Below, piece after piece: positions 14,196 through 21,083 of a DNA stretch of 22,100 nt. The notes under the pieces were generated by a model. That model did no database searches. It saw only the letters and a program-made list of their open reading frames with translations, and was not told the origin of the DNA. Source of the DNA: UBA9676 sp036522155 (GTDB lineage: Bacteria; Actinomycetota; Actinomycetes; Streptosporangiales; Streptosporangiaceae); the NCBI GenBank assembly GCA_036522155.1, contig DATDGI010000157.1, positions 1 to 22,100 on the forward strand. Direction: 5' to 3'. The stretch's first letter is position 1, and each line of letters starts with the position of its first letter. Position numbers and translations under genes: made by a program.

Positions 14196-15497
14196 CCGGC
14201 GGACTGGCCATCCGGCCGCCGCCAGCGCCTGGGTCAGCCGGTCCACCGCGTCCGGCCGGACCGTGAGTTCCGCCACACCGACCGGCAGCCCCGGCGAATG
14301 CTCGATCCCGAAGTCCTCGATGTTGACCCCGGCCTCCCCCGCCACCTGGAACAGCCGGGCCAGCTCACCCGGCTGATCGGGGATCACGACCTGGACGACG
14401 ATGCTGTCGCGGGCGGGCAGGCCCCGCTTGCCCGGGATCATCGCCACCCCGGCCGAGCCCTCATCCAGCAGCCCGGCCAGCGGCTTCAGCGAGGCCTCAG
14501 GCCCGGCACCGGCCTCGGCCAGCGCGTCGGCGGCGGCGGCCAGTTCCCCGGCCACCTGGCGGAGCACCCGGGCCACCGGCACCGCGTTGGCCGCCAGGAT
14601 CTGCGTCCACAGCCCGCTGTCGCCGCCCGCGACCCTGGTCACGTCGCGCAGCCCCTGGCCCGCCAGGCCGAGCGCGCCGGCCGGGGCGCCGGTCAGCTGG
14701 GCCGCCATCGCCGCCGCCACTACGTGCGGGGCGTGCGAGACCAGGGCCACCCACTGGTCGTGCTCCTCGGCGCTGAGGTGCACCGGTTCGGCCTGGCAGC
14801 AGTGGATCAGGCTGGTGACCGCCGCGACCGCCGCCGGCGCCGTCTGCGGTCCCGGGCAGATCACCCACGGGCGGCCGAGGAACAGGTCGGCCCGGGCGGC
14901 GGCCGGTCCCGAGCGTTCCCGCCCGGACAGCGGATGGCCGGGCACGAACGAGGCCAGGTCGCAGCCCAGTGCGGCGGCCTGCCGCAGGGGCAGCGCCTTC
15001 ACGCTGGCCACGTCGGTGTACCAGCGGGCCAGCCGCCGGGCCTGCGCCGCCGCGAGGGCCGGCGCCACGGCGGCGGGTGGGACGGCCAGCACCGCCAGTT
15101 CGGCCCAGGGGCCCGGTTCCCCGGCCGGGCCGGGCTCTCCGGCCGAGCCTGGCCCCTCCCCGCCCGGTCCTGAGCCCGGCGCGCCGGGTCCTGCCCCCTC
15201 CGCGCCGGATCCAGAGCCCTCCGCGCCTGGTCCTGGCGCCCCCGCATCCGGCAGCAGCGAGCCCGCCCCGATGTCGGCGGCCAGCCGGGCCGCGGCCGGA
15301 TCCTGGTCCGCCAGCCAGACCCGCACGCCGGACTCGCGCAAGGCGAGGGCGATGGAGGTGCCGATCAGGCCGGTGCCGAGCACCACGGCGCTGGTCAGCC
15401 GGCCCGGCGGCATAGCGCCCGGTGGCCTAGCGCCCGGTGGCACAGGGCCCGGCTCATCCCCAGCCGACTCTCCTGGCGCCGGTCCAGGCGTGGTCAT
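14193..15497 (-). CDS. tyrA: Prephenate dehydrogenase with ACT domain
   Basis: A 434-residue enzyme that converts prephenate to 4-hydroxyphenylpyruvate with NAD(P), the tyrosine branch. The Rossmann motif GTGLIG is at 41-46. His188 in VPGHPLSGRERSG is the catalytic His region of TyrA, and TDVASVK precedes it. The last 80 residues form an ACT domain (VVIPDQPGELARLFQVAGEAGVN), a likely site for feedback control. Residues about 84-130 are a collagen-like Gly/Pro/Glu insert between the second helix of the NAD domain and the WAELAVLAVPP strand, absent from typical members. The ATG at 15497 shares ATGA with the aroH stop, so translation is coupled. The frame upstream of this ATG is a shadow of aroH. 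Confidence 0.93.
   Translation of the reverse strand: MTTPGPAPGESAGDEPGPVPPGARPPGAMPPGRLTSAVVLGTGLIGTSIALALRESGVRVWLADQDPAAARLAADIGAGSLLPDAGAPGPGAEGSGSGAEGAGPGAPGSGPGGEGPGSAGEPGPAGEPGPWAELAVLAVPPAAVAPALAAAQARRLARWYTDVASVKALPLRQAAALGCDLASFVPGHPLSGRERSGPAAARADLFLGRPWVICPGPQTAPAAVAAVTSLIHCCQAEPVHLSAEEHDQWVALVSHAPHVVAAAMAAQLTGAPAGALGLAGQGLRDVTRVAGGDSGLWTQILAANAVPVARVLRQVAGELAAAADALAEAGAGPEASLKPLAGLLDEGSAGVAMIPGKRGLPARDSIVVQVVIPDQPGELARLFQVAGEAGVNIEDFGIEHSPGLPVGVAELTVRPDAVDRLTQALAAAGWPVRR
15108..15248 (-). repeat. Low-complexity Gly/Pro/Glu segment inside tyrA
   Basis: About 141 bases of imperfect repeats built from words like CCTGGTCCTGG and CCCTCCGCGCC encode residues 84-130 of TyrA. The protein pattern is a run of GAxG, GPG and GEPGP units. 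It is in frame and interrupts the NAD-binding domain. Confidence 0.75.
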
Positions 15498-15856
15498 TGC
15501 GCGATGTCCAGCCGCAGGACCGCCGCGCCCCGCAGGTAGACGTGCTGGAGGCCGGCCCGTGGCAGGCCGGTTTCCACGTGCATGAGCAGACGCACCACCC
15601 GCGGCAGGGAACCGGGAACGCCGATTTCGGTGGCACACAGCAGCGGCACGTCCTGGAAGCCGATCTTGCGTGCCGCCAGCGCCGGGAATTCGGCCGTGAG
15701 GTCGGGGGTCGCCGTGAAGACGACGCTGATCACGTCGTCGGTGGCCAGCGCGTTGCGCGTCATCACCTCGGTGACCAGTTCGGTCGTGGCCTCCAGGATG
15801 GCCGCCCGCTCGTTGGCGTCCACCTGGACCGCGCCCCGGATTGCCCTGACCGTCAC
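15494..15856 (-). CDS. aroH: Chorismate mutase, AroH class
   Basis: A 120-residue chorismate mutase of the trimeric AroH fold (Bacillus subtilis type), converting chorismate to prephenate. Active-site residues known for the family line up: Arg7 (RAIRGA), Glu77 (CATEIGV), Arg89 (RVVRLLMHVET), Tyr107 and Arg115 (HVYLRGAAVLRLD). Length matches the family. The start is GTG at 15856, with AAGGAAGG a few bases upstream. It overlaps tyrA by four bases, so the two consecutive steps from chorismate to 4-hydroxyphenylpyruvate are made together. The upstream gap to rluB (155 bases) holds a repeat structure and a possible promoter, suggesting that aroH-tyrA can be controlled separately from the scpAB-rluB genes. 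Confidence 0.95.
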   Translation of the reverse strand: MTVRAIRGAVQVDANERAAILEATTELVTEVMTRNALATDDVISVVFTATPDLTAEFPALAARKIGFQDVPLLCATEIGVPGSLPRVVRLLMHVETGLPRAGLQHVYLRGAAVLRLDIAQ

Positions 15857-15883
15857 CGGCCCTTCCTTTCACTCTCGTCCCGG

Positions 15884-15889
15884 GATTTA
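15884..15889 (-). promoter_or_regulatory. Possible -10 box of aroH-tyrA
   Basis: TAAATC on the minus strand in an AT-richer patch, 27 bases before the GTG. A transcript from here would carry AAGGAAGG in a short leader. The -35 is not convincing; the CCCCAGGCTA repeat lies at about that distance. Confidence 0.35.
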
Positions 15890-15908
15890 GCCCTGGCCAC
15901 TGCTGTTA

Positions 15909-15963
15909 CCCCAGGCTATCGGCATTCCGCCGGCCGCTCCGCCTGCTGGAATGCCCCAGGCTA
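15909..15963. repeat. Direct repeat pair flanking an inverted repeat upstream of aroH
   Basis: CCCCAGGCTA occurs at 15909-15918 and again at 15954-15963. Between them GGCATTCC (15921-15928) and GGAATGCC (15948-15955) form an 8-bp inverted repeat with a 19-base spacer; its right arm overlaps the second direct repeat by two bases. It lies between rluB and aroH and could be an operator, a leader hairpin or a tiny mobile-element remnant. Confidence 0.7.
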
Positions 15964-16011
15964 AGGCATCAGGCGCGGATGGCGCGTCCGGCCAGCCACC
16001 CGGCCAGGCTG

Positions 16012-16773
16012 TCAGAGACCGACGGCGGCGTAGAGTTCGCCGATTTCCCTGACGGTCAGCGCCCGGGTGGTGCCGGGCCGCAGGTTGCCGAGCGCCACCG
16101 GGCCGATGCGGGTGCGGACCAGGCGGCTGACCGGGTGCCCGGCAGCCGCCAGCAGCCGCCGGACGATGTGCTTGCGCCCCTCGTGCAGGGTGATCTCGAC
16201 CAGGGCCCGCGATCCGGCCTGCTCGACCACCCGGAACCTGTCCGCGCTAGCCACCCCATCTTCCAGTTCGATCCCGGTGGTCAGCCGGCGCCCGAGATCC
16301 CTGGGCAGCGGGCCGCTGACGTCGGCCAGGTAGGTCTTGGCCACCCCGTACCGGGGGTGGGCCAGCCGGTGGGCCAGGTCGCCGTCGTTGGTCAGCAGCA
16401 TGAGCCCCTCGGTGTCGTAGTCGAGCCGGCCGACATGGAAGAGCCGTTCCGCCCGGTCGCCGAGGTAGTCGGCGATCGTGGGCCGTCCCCGGTCGTCCGA
16501 CATTGTGGTCAGCACGCCCGGGGGCTTGTTCAGCGCCAGGTACACCAGATCCTGGCGGCTGGGGATGCGCCTGCCGTCCAGCTTGATGATCTGGTGATCA
16601 GGGTCGACGCGCGCCCCGTACCGGCGGACGATCTCGCCGTCCACCTCCACCCGGCCCGCCGCGATCAGCTCCTCACAGTGCCGGCGGCTGCCGACCCCGG
16701 CGGCGGCCAGGACTTTCTGCAGCCGTACCCCGCCGGGCACGTCGGTGAGCGAGTCGCGGCCCGGTTCAGCCAC
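16012..16773 (-). CDS. rluB: RluB/RsuA-family rRNA pseudouridine synthase
   Basis: A 253-residue pseudouridine synthase acting on ribosomal RNA. An S4 RNA-binding domain (about 16-62, VRLQKVLAAAGVGSRRHCEELI) is followed by the catalytic domain with GRLDYDTEGLMLLTNDG, where Asp118 is the catalytic residue, and LALNKPPGVLTT just before. The C-terminal LHEGRKHIVRRLLAAAGHPV is the RluB/RluE/RluF-type signature. By analogy it modifies 23S rRNA, but the exact position is not readable. The start is GTG at 16773, 14 bases after scpB, without a clear Shine-Dalgarno sequence. Its neighbour relation to scpAB is conserved in many actinobacteria, as in mycobacteria. Confidence 0.93.
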   Translation of the reverse strand: MAEPGRDSLTDVPGGVRLQKVLAAAGVGSRRHCEELIAAGRVEVDGEIVRRYGARVDPDHQIIKLDGRRIPSRQDLVYLALNKPPGVLTTMSDDRGRPTIADYLGDRAERLFHVGRLDYDTEGLMLLTNDGDLAHRLAHPRYGVAKTYLADVSGPLPRDLGRRLTTGIELEDGVASADRFRVVEQAGSRALVEITLHEGRKHIVRRLLAAAGHPVSRLVRTRIGPVALGNLRPGTTRALTVREIGELYAAVGL

Positions 16774-16787
16774 GGCCGGCCTGGCGG

Positions 16788-17699
16788 TCAGGAGCCGGCT
16801 GGCTCATCGCCCGCATCCGTGCTGCCGTCCGGGCTGGCTGCCCGGTCATGCCCCGCGAGTCCGGGTGCACGGTCATGGTTCCCGGCCCCGTCTGCGGTGT
16901 CATCGTCCTCAGAGCCCTCGGCGCCGTACTCAGCCTTCGGGTCGTCCGCCTTGTCATAGTCCCCGGCGCCGTCCGCCCCGCCCTGGTCCCTCGCGCCGTC
17001 CGCGCCGCCATCGTCTTCGGGGTGGCCGGGACCGTCATCGCCCCCCGGGCCGGCCGCGCCCGTCATCGGCCCAGCGGAGCCCAGCCCGGGTTCGCCCGCG
17101 GCCTCGTCCTCGCCACTCTCGACCTCGTCGGGCAGGAAGGGCGCGAGTTCGGGCAGATCCGCCAGGCTGGCCAGGCCGAGCCGTTCCAGGAAGTACGCGG
17201 TGGTCCGGTACAGGATGGCACCGGTCTCGTGCTCCGTCCCCGCCTCTTCCACCAGGCCGCGCAGGGTCAGGGTGCGCATCACGCCATCACAGTTGACGCC
17301 GCGCACGGCCGAAACCCGCGCCCGGCTCACCGGCTGCCGGTAGGCGACTACGGCCAGCGTCTCCAGCGCGGCCTGGGTGAGCCTGACCTCCTGGCCGTCG
17401 CGGACGAACCGTTCCACCACCGGCGCACATTCCTCGCGGGTGTAGAACCGCCAGCCGCCGGCCACTTCGCGCAGCTCGAACCCTCGCCCCTCGGCTTCAT
17501 AGGAGGCCGCCAGTTCGGCGATCTCGAGCGTGATCTCCTCCCGCGGCCGCTCCAGTACCTGGGCGAGCACCACCTCGGCCACGGGCTCGTCGACGACCAG
17601 CAGGATCGCTTCCAGGCTGGCCCGCAGCCCGGGACCGGCCTGAGCCCCGGCCGCCCCGTCGTCGGCTTCGTCCACCGGGTCGTTGCCTATCATGACCAT
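16788..17699 (-). CDS. scpB: Segregation and condensation protein B with long acidic tail
   Basis: A 303-residue ScpB, a winged-helix partner that binds ScpA in the SMC condensin complex. The core (about 24-190) contains LRASLEAILLVVDEPVAEVVLAQVL, GGWRFYTREECAPVV, LTQAALETLAVVAYRQPVSRARVSAVRGV and the final TTAYFLERLGLASLADLPEL. From about residue 191 a tail of some 113 residues is Asp/Glu/Gly/Ala-rich with loose GADGA repeats; typical ScpB ends near its start. Two start ATGs are possible. I prefer 17699, which has GAGGA with a 6-base gap and overlaps scpA by ten bases; 17693 would give an ATGA overlap. Confidence 0.93.
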   Translation of the reverse strand: MVMIGNDPVDEADDGAAGAQAGPGLRASLEAILLVVDEPVAEVVLAQVLERPREEITLEIAELAASYEAEGRGFELREVAGGWRFYTREECAPVVERFVRDGQEVRLTQAALETLAVVAYRQPVSRARVSAVRGVNCDGVMRTLTLRGLVEEAGTEHETGAILYRTTAYFLERLGLASLADLPELAPFLPDEVESGEDEAAGEPGLGSAGPMTGAAGPGGDDGPGHPEDDGGADGARDQGGADGAGDYDKADDPKAEYGAEGSEDDDTADGAGNHDRAPGLAGHDRAASPDGSTDAGDEPAGS

Positions 17700-18523
17700 T
17701 CGTCTTCCTCGCCAGCTCCGATGACCGGTCCGCTATCGCTGCCTGCCCAGGTCACCGTCAGCTCGCCCAGCGGCACCCGCTGCTCGAATGAGACGTTACC
17801 CGTCTGGAACAGGTCCAGCAGGGCCAGGAACCTGGCCACCACCTCGTAGGTGCCCGCACAGTCGGCAATCAGTTCCCCGAAGCTGGCCCGGCCCAGCTCG
17901 CGCAGCCGCCCGGCCAGGATCACGGCTTGCTCGCGAACGCTGGTGCGGGGGGTATGGATGTGATCGGTGTCCACCACCGGCGCCGGGCGCGGAGCGAGCG
18001 TCAGCGCGGCGATGCGGGCGAACTCCGCCGGTCCCAGGCCCAGCAGGACCTCCGGGAGCAGGTCGGCGAACCGGGGCTCCATCGGCACCCGGCGGGCGGA
18101 ACGGCGGGCCTGCACCGCCATCCGCCCCGCAAAGACCGCGGCCACTTCCTTGTAGGCGCGGTACTGGAGCAGGCGGGCGAACAGCAGGTCCCGGGCCTCC
18201 AGCAGCGCGAGATCTTCCTCGTCCTCCACCTCGCCCGCGGGCAGCAGCCGCGCGGCCTTCAGGTCGAGCAGGGTGGCGGCCACGACCAGGAAGTAGCTCG
18301 CCTGGTCGAGATCCCAGCCATCGGCCCGGGCCCGGATATAGGCGATGAACTCATCGGTCACCTGCGACAGGGCGACTTCGGTGATGTCCAGCTTGTGCTT
18401 GGAAATCAGGCCGAGCAGCAGGTCGAACGGGCCCTCGAACACGTCCAGATGGACCTCGAAGCCGCCCGTTCCCTGCGCCTGCGGGGCATCACCACCTGGC
18501 TCGCTGGTCACCGTCGCGGTCAC
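17690..18523 (-). CDS. scpA: Segregation and condensation protein A (kleisin)
   Basis: A 277-residue kleisin that bridges the heads of SMC and recruits ScpB. The N-terminal part FEVHLDVFEGPFDLLLGLISKHKLDITEV is the family signature and contacts the SMC neck. The middle is helical and ScpB-binding, and the C-terminal winged helix (FGELIADCAGTYEVVARFLALLDLFQTGNVSFEQ) contacts the SMC head. Length is normal. The start is GTG at 18523, sharing GTGA with the stop of the upstream gene, so coupled translation is likely. The smc gene itself is not in the window. Confidence 0.94.
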   Translation of the reverse strand: MTATVTSEPGGDAPQAQGTGGFEVHLDVFEGPFDLLLGLISKHKLDITEVALSQVTDEFIAYIRARADGWDLDQASYFLVVAATLLDLKAARLLPAGEVEDEEDLALLEARDLLFARLLQYRAYKEVAAVFAGRMAVQARRSARRVPMEPRFADLLPEVLLGLGPAEFARIAALTLAPRPAPVVDTDHIHTPRTSVREQAVILAGRLRELGRASFGELIADCAGTYEVVARFLALLDLFQTGNVSFEQRVPLGELTVTWAGSDSGPVIGAGEEDEWS

Positions 18524-19065
18524 TGGGATTCCGCCGGGAGGCCGCCTGGCAGCCCGTTCCCGTGCACGTGGCTGGCGCCATTCAGCTGGCCGCTGCCGTT
18601 CACCTGGCTGGCCCCATTGAACTGGCTGGCGCCGTTGAGCGGGCTGGCATCATTCGCCTGGCCATTGCCGTTCACCTGGCTGCCGCCGTTGAGTGGGCTG
18701 ATGCTGTGCCCCTGCCCGGCCCCGTTCACCGGACTGGCCGCGGCCCGCAGCCGGCGGGCGATCACGCTGGCATCGACGCCGGACTCCAGGTCAACCAGGA
18801 GTATGGCGATCGCCTCGCGCACCAGCCGGCCCCGGTCGACAACGATGCCGCGGGCGCGCAACGTCAGGCGGGCGCGTTCCAGTTCGAGAAGCTCGTCTGC
18901 CGTCAGGTACACCGTGATCTTCTGCGGATGGGCCTCACGCCCGCTGGCTTGCGGCCCGGAATCACTAGCAGGGCCGGGGCCGAGACCGATCGGGCGGAGC
19001 AGCTCGGCGACTCCCGGCAGGCTTACCCGGCGCGGGCGGGTCCTGCGCGCCCTGCCTGCCGCCAC
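18520..19065 (-). CDS. Ribbon-helix-helix-like protein with hexapeptide-repeat tail
   Basis: A 181-residue protein at the position, between parA and scpA, where many actinobacteria have a small conserved hypothetical. Residues about 49-95 (KITVYLTADELLELERARL, then GRLVREAIAILLVDLE) look like a ribbon-helix-helix: a beta strand and two helices, suited to a DNA-binding dimer. The N-terminal 45 residues are basic and Pro/Gly-rich. From residue 112 nine hexapeptides of the form [Q/P]-[L/V/F]-N-G-A-S run to about 165. The start GTG at 19065 overlaps parA by 43 bases; AAGGAGG within parA lies ten bases upstream, and no other ATG or GTG is available before the ribbon. A partner for ParA at DNA is plausible but unproven. 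Confidence 0.8.
   Translation of the reverse strand: MAAGRARRTRPRRVSLPGVAELLRPIGLGPGPASDSGPQASGREAHPQKITVYLTADELLELERARLTLRARGIVVDRGRLVREAIAILLVDLESGVDASVIARRLRAAASPVNGAGQGHSISPLNGGSQVNGNGQANDASPLNGASQFNGASQVNGSGQLNGASHVHGNGLPGGLPAESQ
18571..18732 (-). repeat. Nine tandem 18-bp units encoding hexapeptides
   Basis: Nine consecutive 18-bp units in frame. On the plus strand most begin with GCTG or GCC and end in CTG or CGG, with a CCGTTCA- or CCATTGA-like core. They encode QLNGAS, QVNGSG, QFNGAS, PLNGAS, QANDAS, QVNGNG, PLNGGS, QGHSIS and PVNGAG, read from the C-terminal side of the protein. Units are diverged, which points to an old but maintained array. Confidence 0.9.
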
Positions 19066-19919
19066 CGCTCCAGTACCTCCTTGGCGAGCTCCCGGTAAGA
19101 ATTCGCACCCATGCTGGCAGGATCGAAGCTAGTGATCGGCTCCCCCGCCACCGTCGCGTCCGGGAACCGGACGGTCCGGCTGATGACCGTATGGAAAACC
19201 TTATCGCCGAAACCCTCCACGACGCCGTGCAGAACTTCCCGTGAGTGCAGGGTCCGGGAGTCATACATGGTCGCGAGCAGGCCGTCCATCACCAGGTCGC
19301 GGTTGAGCCTGCCGGACACCTTGTCGATGGTCTCCATCAGCAGCGCCACCCCGCGCATGGCGAAGTACTCGCATTCCAGCGGCACCAGCACGCCCTGGGC
19401 ACAGGCGAGCGCGTTGACGGTGAGCAGCCCGAGCGAGGGCTGGCAGTCGATGAGCACCACGTCGTATTCGGCCAGCAGCGGCTCGATCACCCGGCCGAGC
19501 ACGAATTCGCGGCCTACCTCGTGGACCAGCTGGACCTCGGCACCCGACAGGTCGATGTTGCTGGGCAGCAGGTCCATGCCCGCGACGTTGGTCTTGATCA
19601 CGATCTCCGCGGGGGTGGCGCCGCGCTCCATCAGCAGGTTGTAGACGGTGGCTTCCAGCTCGTGTGGCTGGATGCCGAGCCCGACCGACAGTGCCCCCTG
19701 CGGGTCGAAGTCGACGAGCAGCACCCGGCGGCCCAGCTCGGCGAGGGCCGCGCCAAGGTTGATCGTGGTCGTGGTCTTGCCCACCCCGCCCTTTTGATTG
19801 CAGACCGCGCAGATCCGGGCGGGCCCGTGCCTGACCAGTGGCGCGGGCTCCGGGAAAAACGGAAGTGGGCGCCCGGTCGGCCCGTACTCGGGATGGACTT
19901 CCTGGGACGCTGCCACCAT
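19023..19919 (-). CDS. parA: ParA/Soj-family ATPase
   Basis: A 298-residue deviant Walker ATPase of the ParA family, which forms dimers on DNA to move or position cargo. Walker A is KGGVGKTT (43-50), with the signature Lys; DFDPQG (70-75) and DVVLIDCQPSLG are the A-prime and B motifs. The RGVALLMETIDKV and TMYDSRTLHSREVL segments are typical. I chose ATG 19919: GGGAGG lies eight bases upstream and a good promoter just beyond. The frame is open back to a TTG at 19997, but that codon lies in the -35 region. It is not next to a parB gene; in this gene block it accompanies scpAB and the ribbon-helix-helix gene. Its exact cargo is unknown. Confidence 0.92.
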   Translation of the reverse strand: MVAASQEVHPEYGPTGRPLPFFPEPAPLVRHGPARICAVCNQKGGVGKTTTTINLGAALAELGRRVLLVDFDPQGALSVGLGIQPHELEATVYNLLMERGATPAEIVIKTNVAGMDLLPSNIDLSGAEVQLVHEVGREFVLGRVIEPLLAEYDVVLIDCQPSLGLLTVNALACAQGVLVPLECEYFAMRGVALLMETIDKVSGRLNRDLVMDGLLATMYDSRTLHSREVLHGVVEGFGDKVFHTVISRTVRFPDATVAGEPITSFDPASMGANSYRELAKEVLERWRQAGRAGPARAG

Positions 19920-19968
19920 TTGCTGCACCTCCCGCGGATGTCGCAGAAATGTCTCCGCTGGAACCCGG

Positions 19969-19997
19969 ACTCTAGGGGCTGCCTGGGGCAACGGCAA
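19969..19997 (-). promoter_or_regulatory. Predicted promoter of the parA-scpAB operon
   Basis: On the minus strand TTGCCG (19997-19992), a 17-base spacer and TAGAGT (19974-19969) form a good housekeeping-sigma promoter. It would give a leader of about 43 bases containing GGGAGG. It sits in the short gap between xerD and parA and supports the ATG at 19919 as start. Confidence 0.6.
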
Positions 19998-20018
19998 GCC
20001 GACTCACCGTGCGGGCGG

Positions 20019-21083
20019 TCACCGGAGTGCCCGGGGGTGCGCCGAAGCGTAGACCTCGCGAAGCTTGTCCACGGTTATCAGGGTGTAGACGGCGGTGGTC
20101 GTCACGGACGCGTGGCCGAGCAGTTCCTGCACCACCCGGACATCGGCACCGCCGTCGAGCAGGTGGGTGGCGAACGAGTGGCGCAGCGTATGCGGTGAGA
20201 TCCCGGTCAGGCCCGCCCGCTCGGCCGCGGCCCGCAGCACCCCCCAGGCCCCCTGCCGGGTGAGCCGCCCGCCCCGGGCGTTGAGGAACACCGCTGGGCT
20301 GGCGCTGGCCCGACGGGATCCGGCGGCGAGCAACGGCCGCGCGCGCACCAGGTAGGCGTCGAGTGCCTCGCGGGCGAACCGGCCGACCGGTACCATCCGC
20401 TGCTTGCCGCCCTTGCCGGACAGACGGATCAGCGGGGGCGGGCCACCCGGTCGGCCCCCCAGGCCAAGGTCGTCCACATCCAGCCCGACCGCCTCGGAAA
20501 TCCGCGCGCCGGTCCCGTACAGCAGTTCGAGCAGCGCCCGGTCGCGCAGCGGGCGCGGGTTGCCTGGCCCCTGGCCGGCCCCGGCCACCGCTATCAGCCG
20601 CTCCACCTCGGCCACCCCGATCGCCCGGGGCAGCCGCCGCGGCGGGCTGGGCGGGCGCACCTGGCTGGCCACGTCGGCGGCGGCCCGGCCCTCGGCGGCC
20701 GCGAACCGGTGCAGGCCACGCACCGCGGCGACGGTCCGGGCGGCGGAACTCGCGGCCAGCGGCGGGTGCCCGGGATCTCCCTCCCGCAGCCCGGCCAGGA
20801 ACCCGGCCACGTCCTCGCTGGTGATCTCGCCGATAGTGACCCGCTCCCGGGCCACCATCGCCACCTGGTACCGGGCCAGATCGCGGCGGTAAGCCTGGAG
20901 AGTGTGGCCGGCCAGGCCCCGCTCCACGGCCAGATGGTCGAGGTACCGGCGGGCCACCTCGGCCAGGCCCGTGCCCACCGGCCCGGCGGCCGCCGGTCCC
21001 GTGCCCGCCTGCCGGGCGCCTGCCGGCCCGGTATCAGCCAGATCCGCGCCAGTCAGCGGTAGACCTGCTCGGCCGGGGTCCAC
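20019..21083 (-). CDS. xerD: Tyrosine recombinase XerD
   Basis: A 354-residue tyrosine recombinase that, with a partner Xer protein, resolves chromosome dimers at dif. The complete catalytic set is present: Arg194 (GTGARISE), Lys224 (SGKGGKQR), His298 and Arg301 (HTLRHSFATH), His324 (LLGHASV) and Tyr333 (AVYTLI). The core-binding domain begins near YLDHLAVERGL. Residues 1-40 are an extra Gly/Ala/Pro/Thr-rich extension. The start at GTG 21083 overlaps ald by 31 bases and has no clear Shine-Dalgarno. GTG 20978 would give a more usual N-terminus (319 residues), so the start is uncertain. The ending REVYASAHPRALR is typical of actinobacterial XerD. Confidence 0.92.
   Translation of the reverse strand: MDPGRAGLPLTGADLADTGPAGARQAGTGPAAAGPVGTGLAEVARRYLDHLAVERGLAGHTLQAYRRDLARYQVAMVARERVTIGEITSEDVAGFLAGLREGDPGHPPLAASSAARTVAAVRGLHRFAAAEGRAAADVASQVRPPSPPRRLPRAIGVAEVERLIAVAGAGQGPGNPRPLRDRALLELLYGTGARISEAVGLDVDDLGLGGRPGGPPPLIRLSGKGGKQRMVPVGRFAREALDAYLVRARPLLAAGSRRASASPAVFLNARGGRLTRQGAWGVLRAAAERAGLTGISPHTLRHSFATHLLDGGADVRVVQELLGHASVTTTAVYTLITVDKLREVYASAHPRALR

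Noticed and set aside
13515..15173. 552-codon plus-strand frame opposite cmk and tyrA
   Set aside because: Ser/Arg/Pro/Ala-rich antisense shadow; both minus-strand genes are complete with catalytic motifs.
15498..15872. Upstream extension of the tyrA frame
   Set aside because: It overlaps aroH fully; the ATGA junction marks the true start.
15909..15963. Insertion sequence or complete MITE
   Set aside because: Far too short, with no transposase, and the second direct repeat overlaps the inverted repeat; kept only as a repeat.
16848..17849. Plus-strand frame with a hydrophobic Val/Arg-rich N-terminus opposite scpB and scpA
   Set aside because: The hydrophobic look is the complement of Asp/Gly codons in the ScpB tail; no ribosome-binding site and no family.
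18571..18732. CRISPR-like array
   Set aside because: The 18-bp units are contiguous without spacers and keep a reading frame, so they are a coding tandem repeat.
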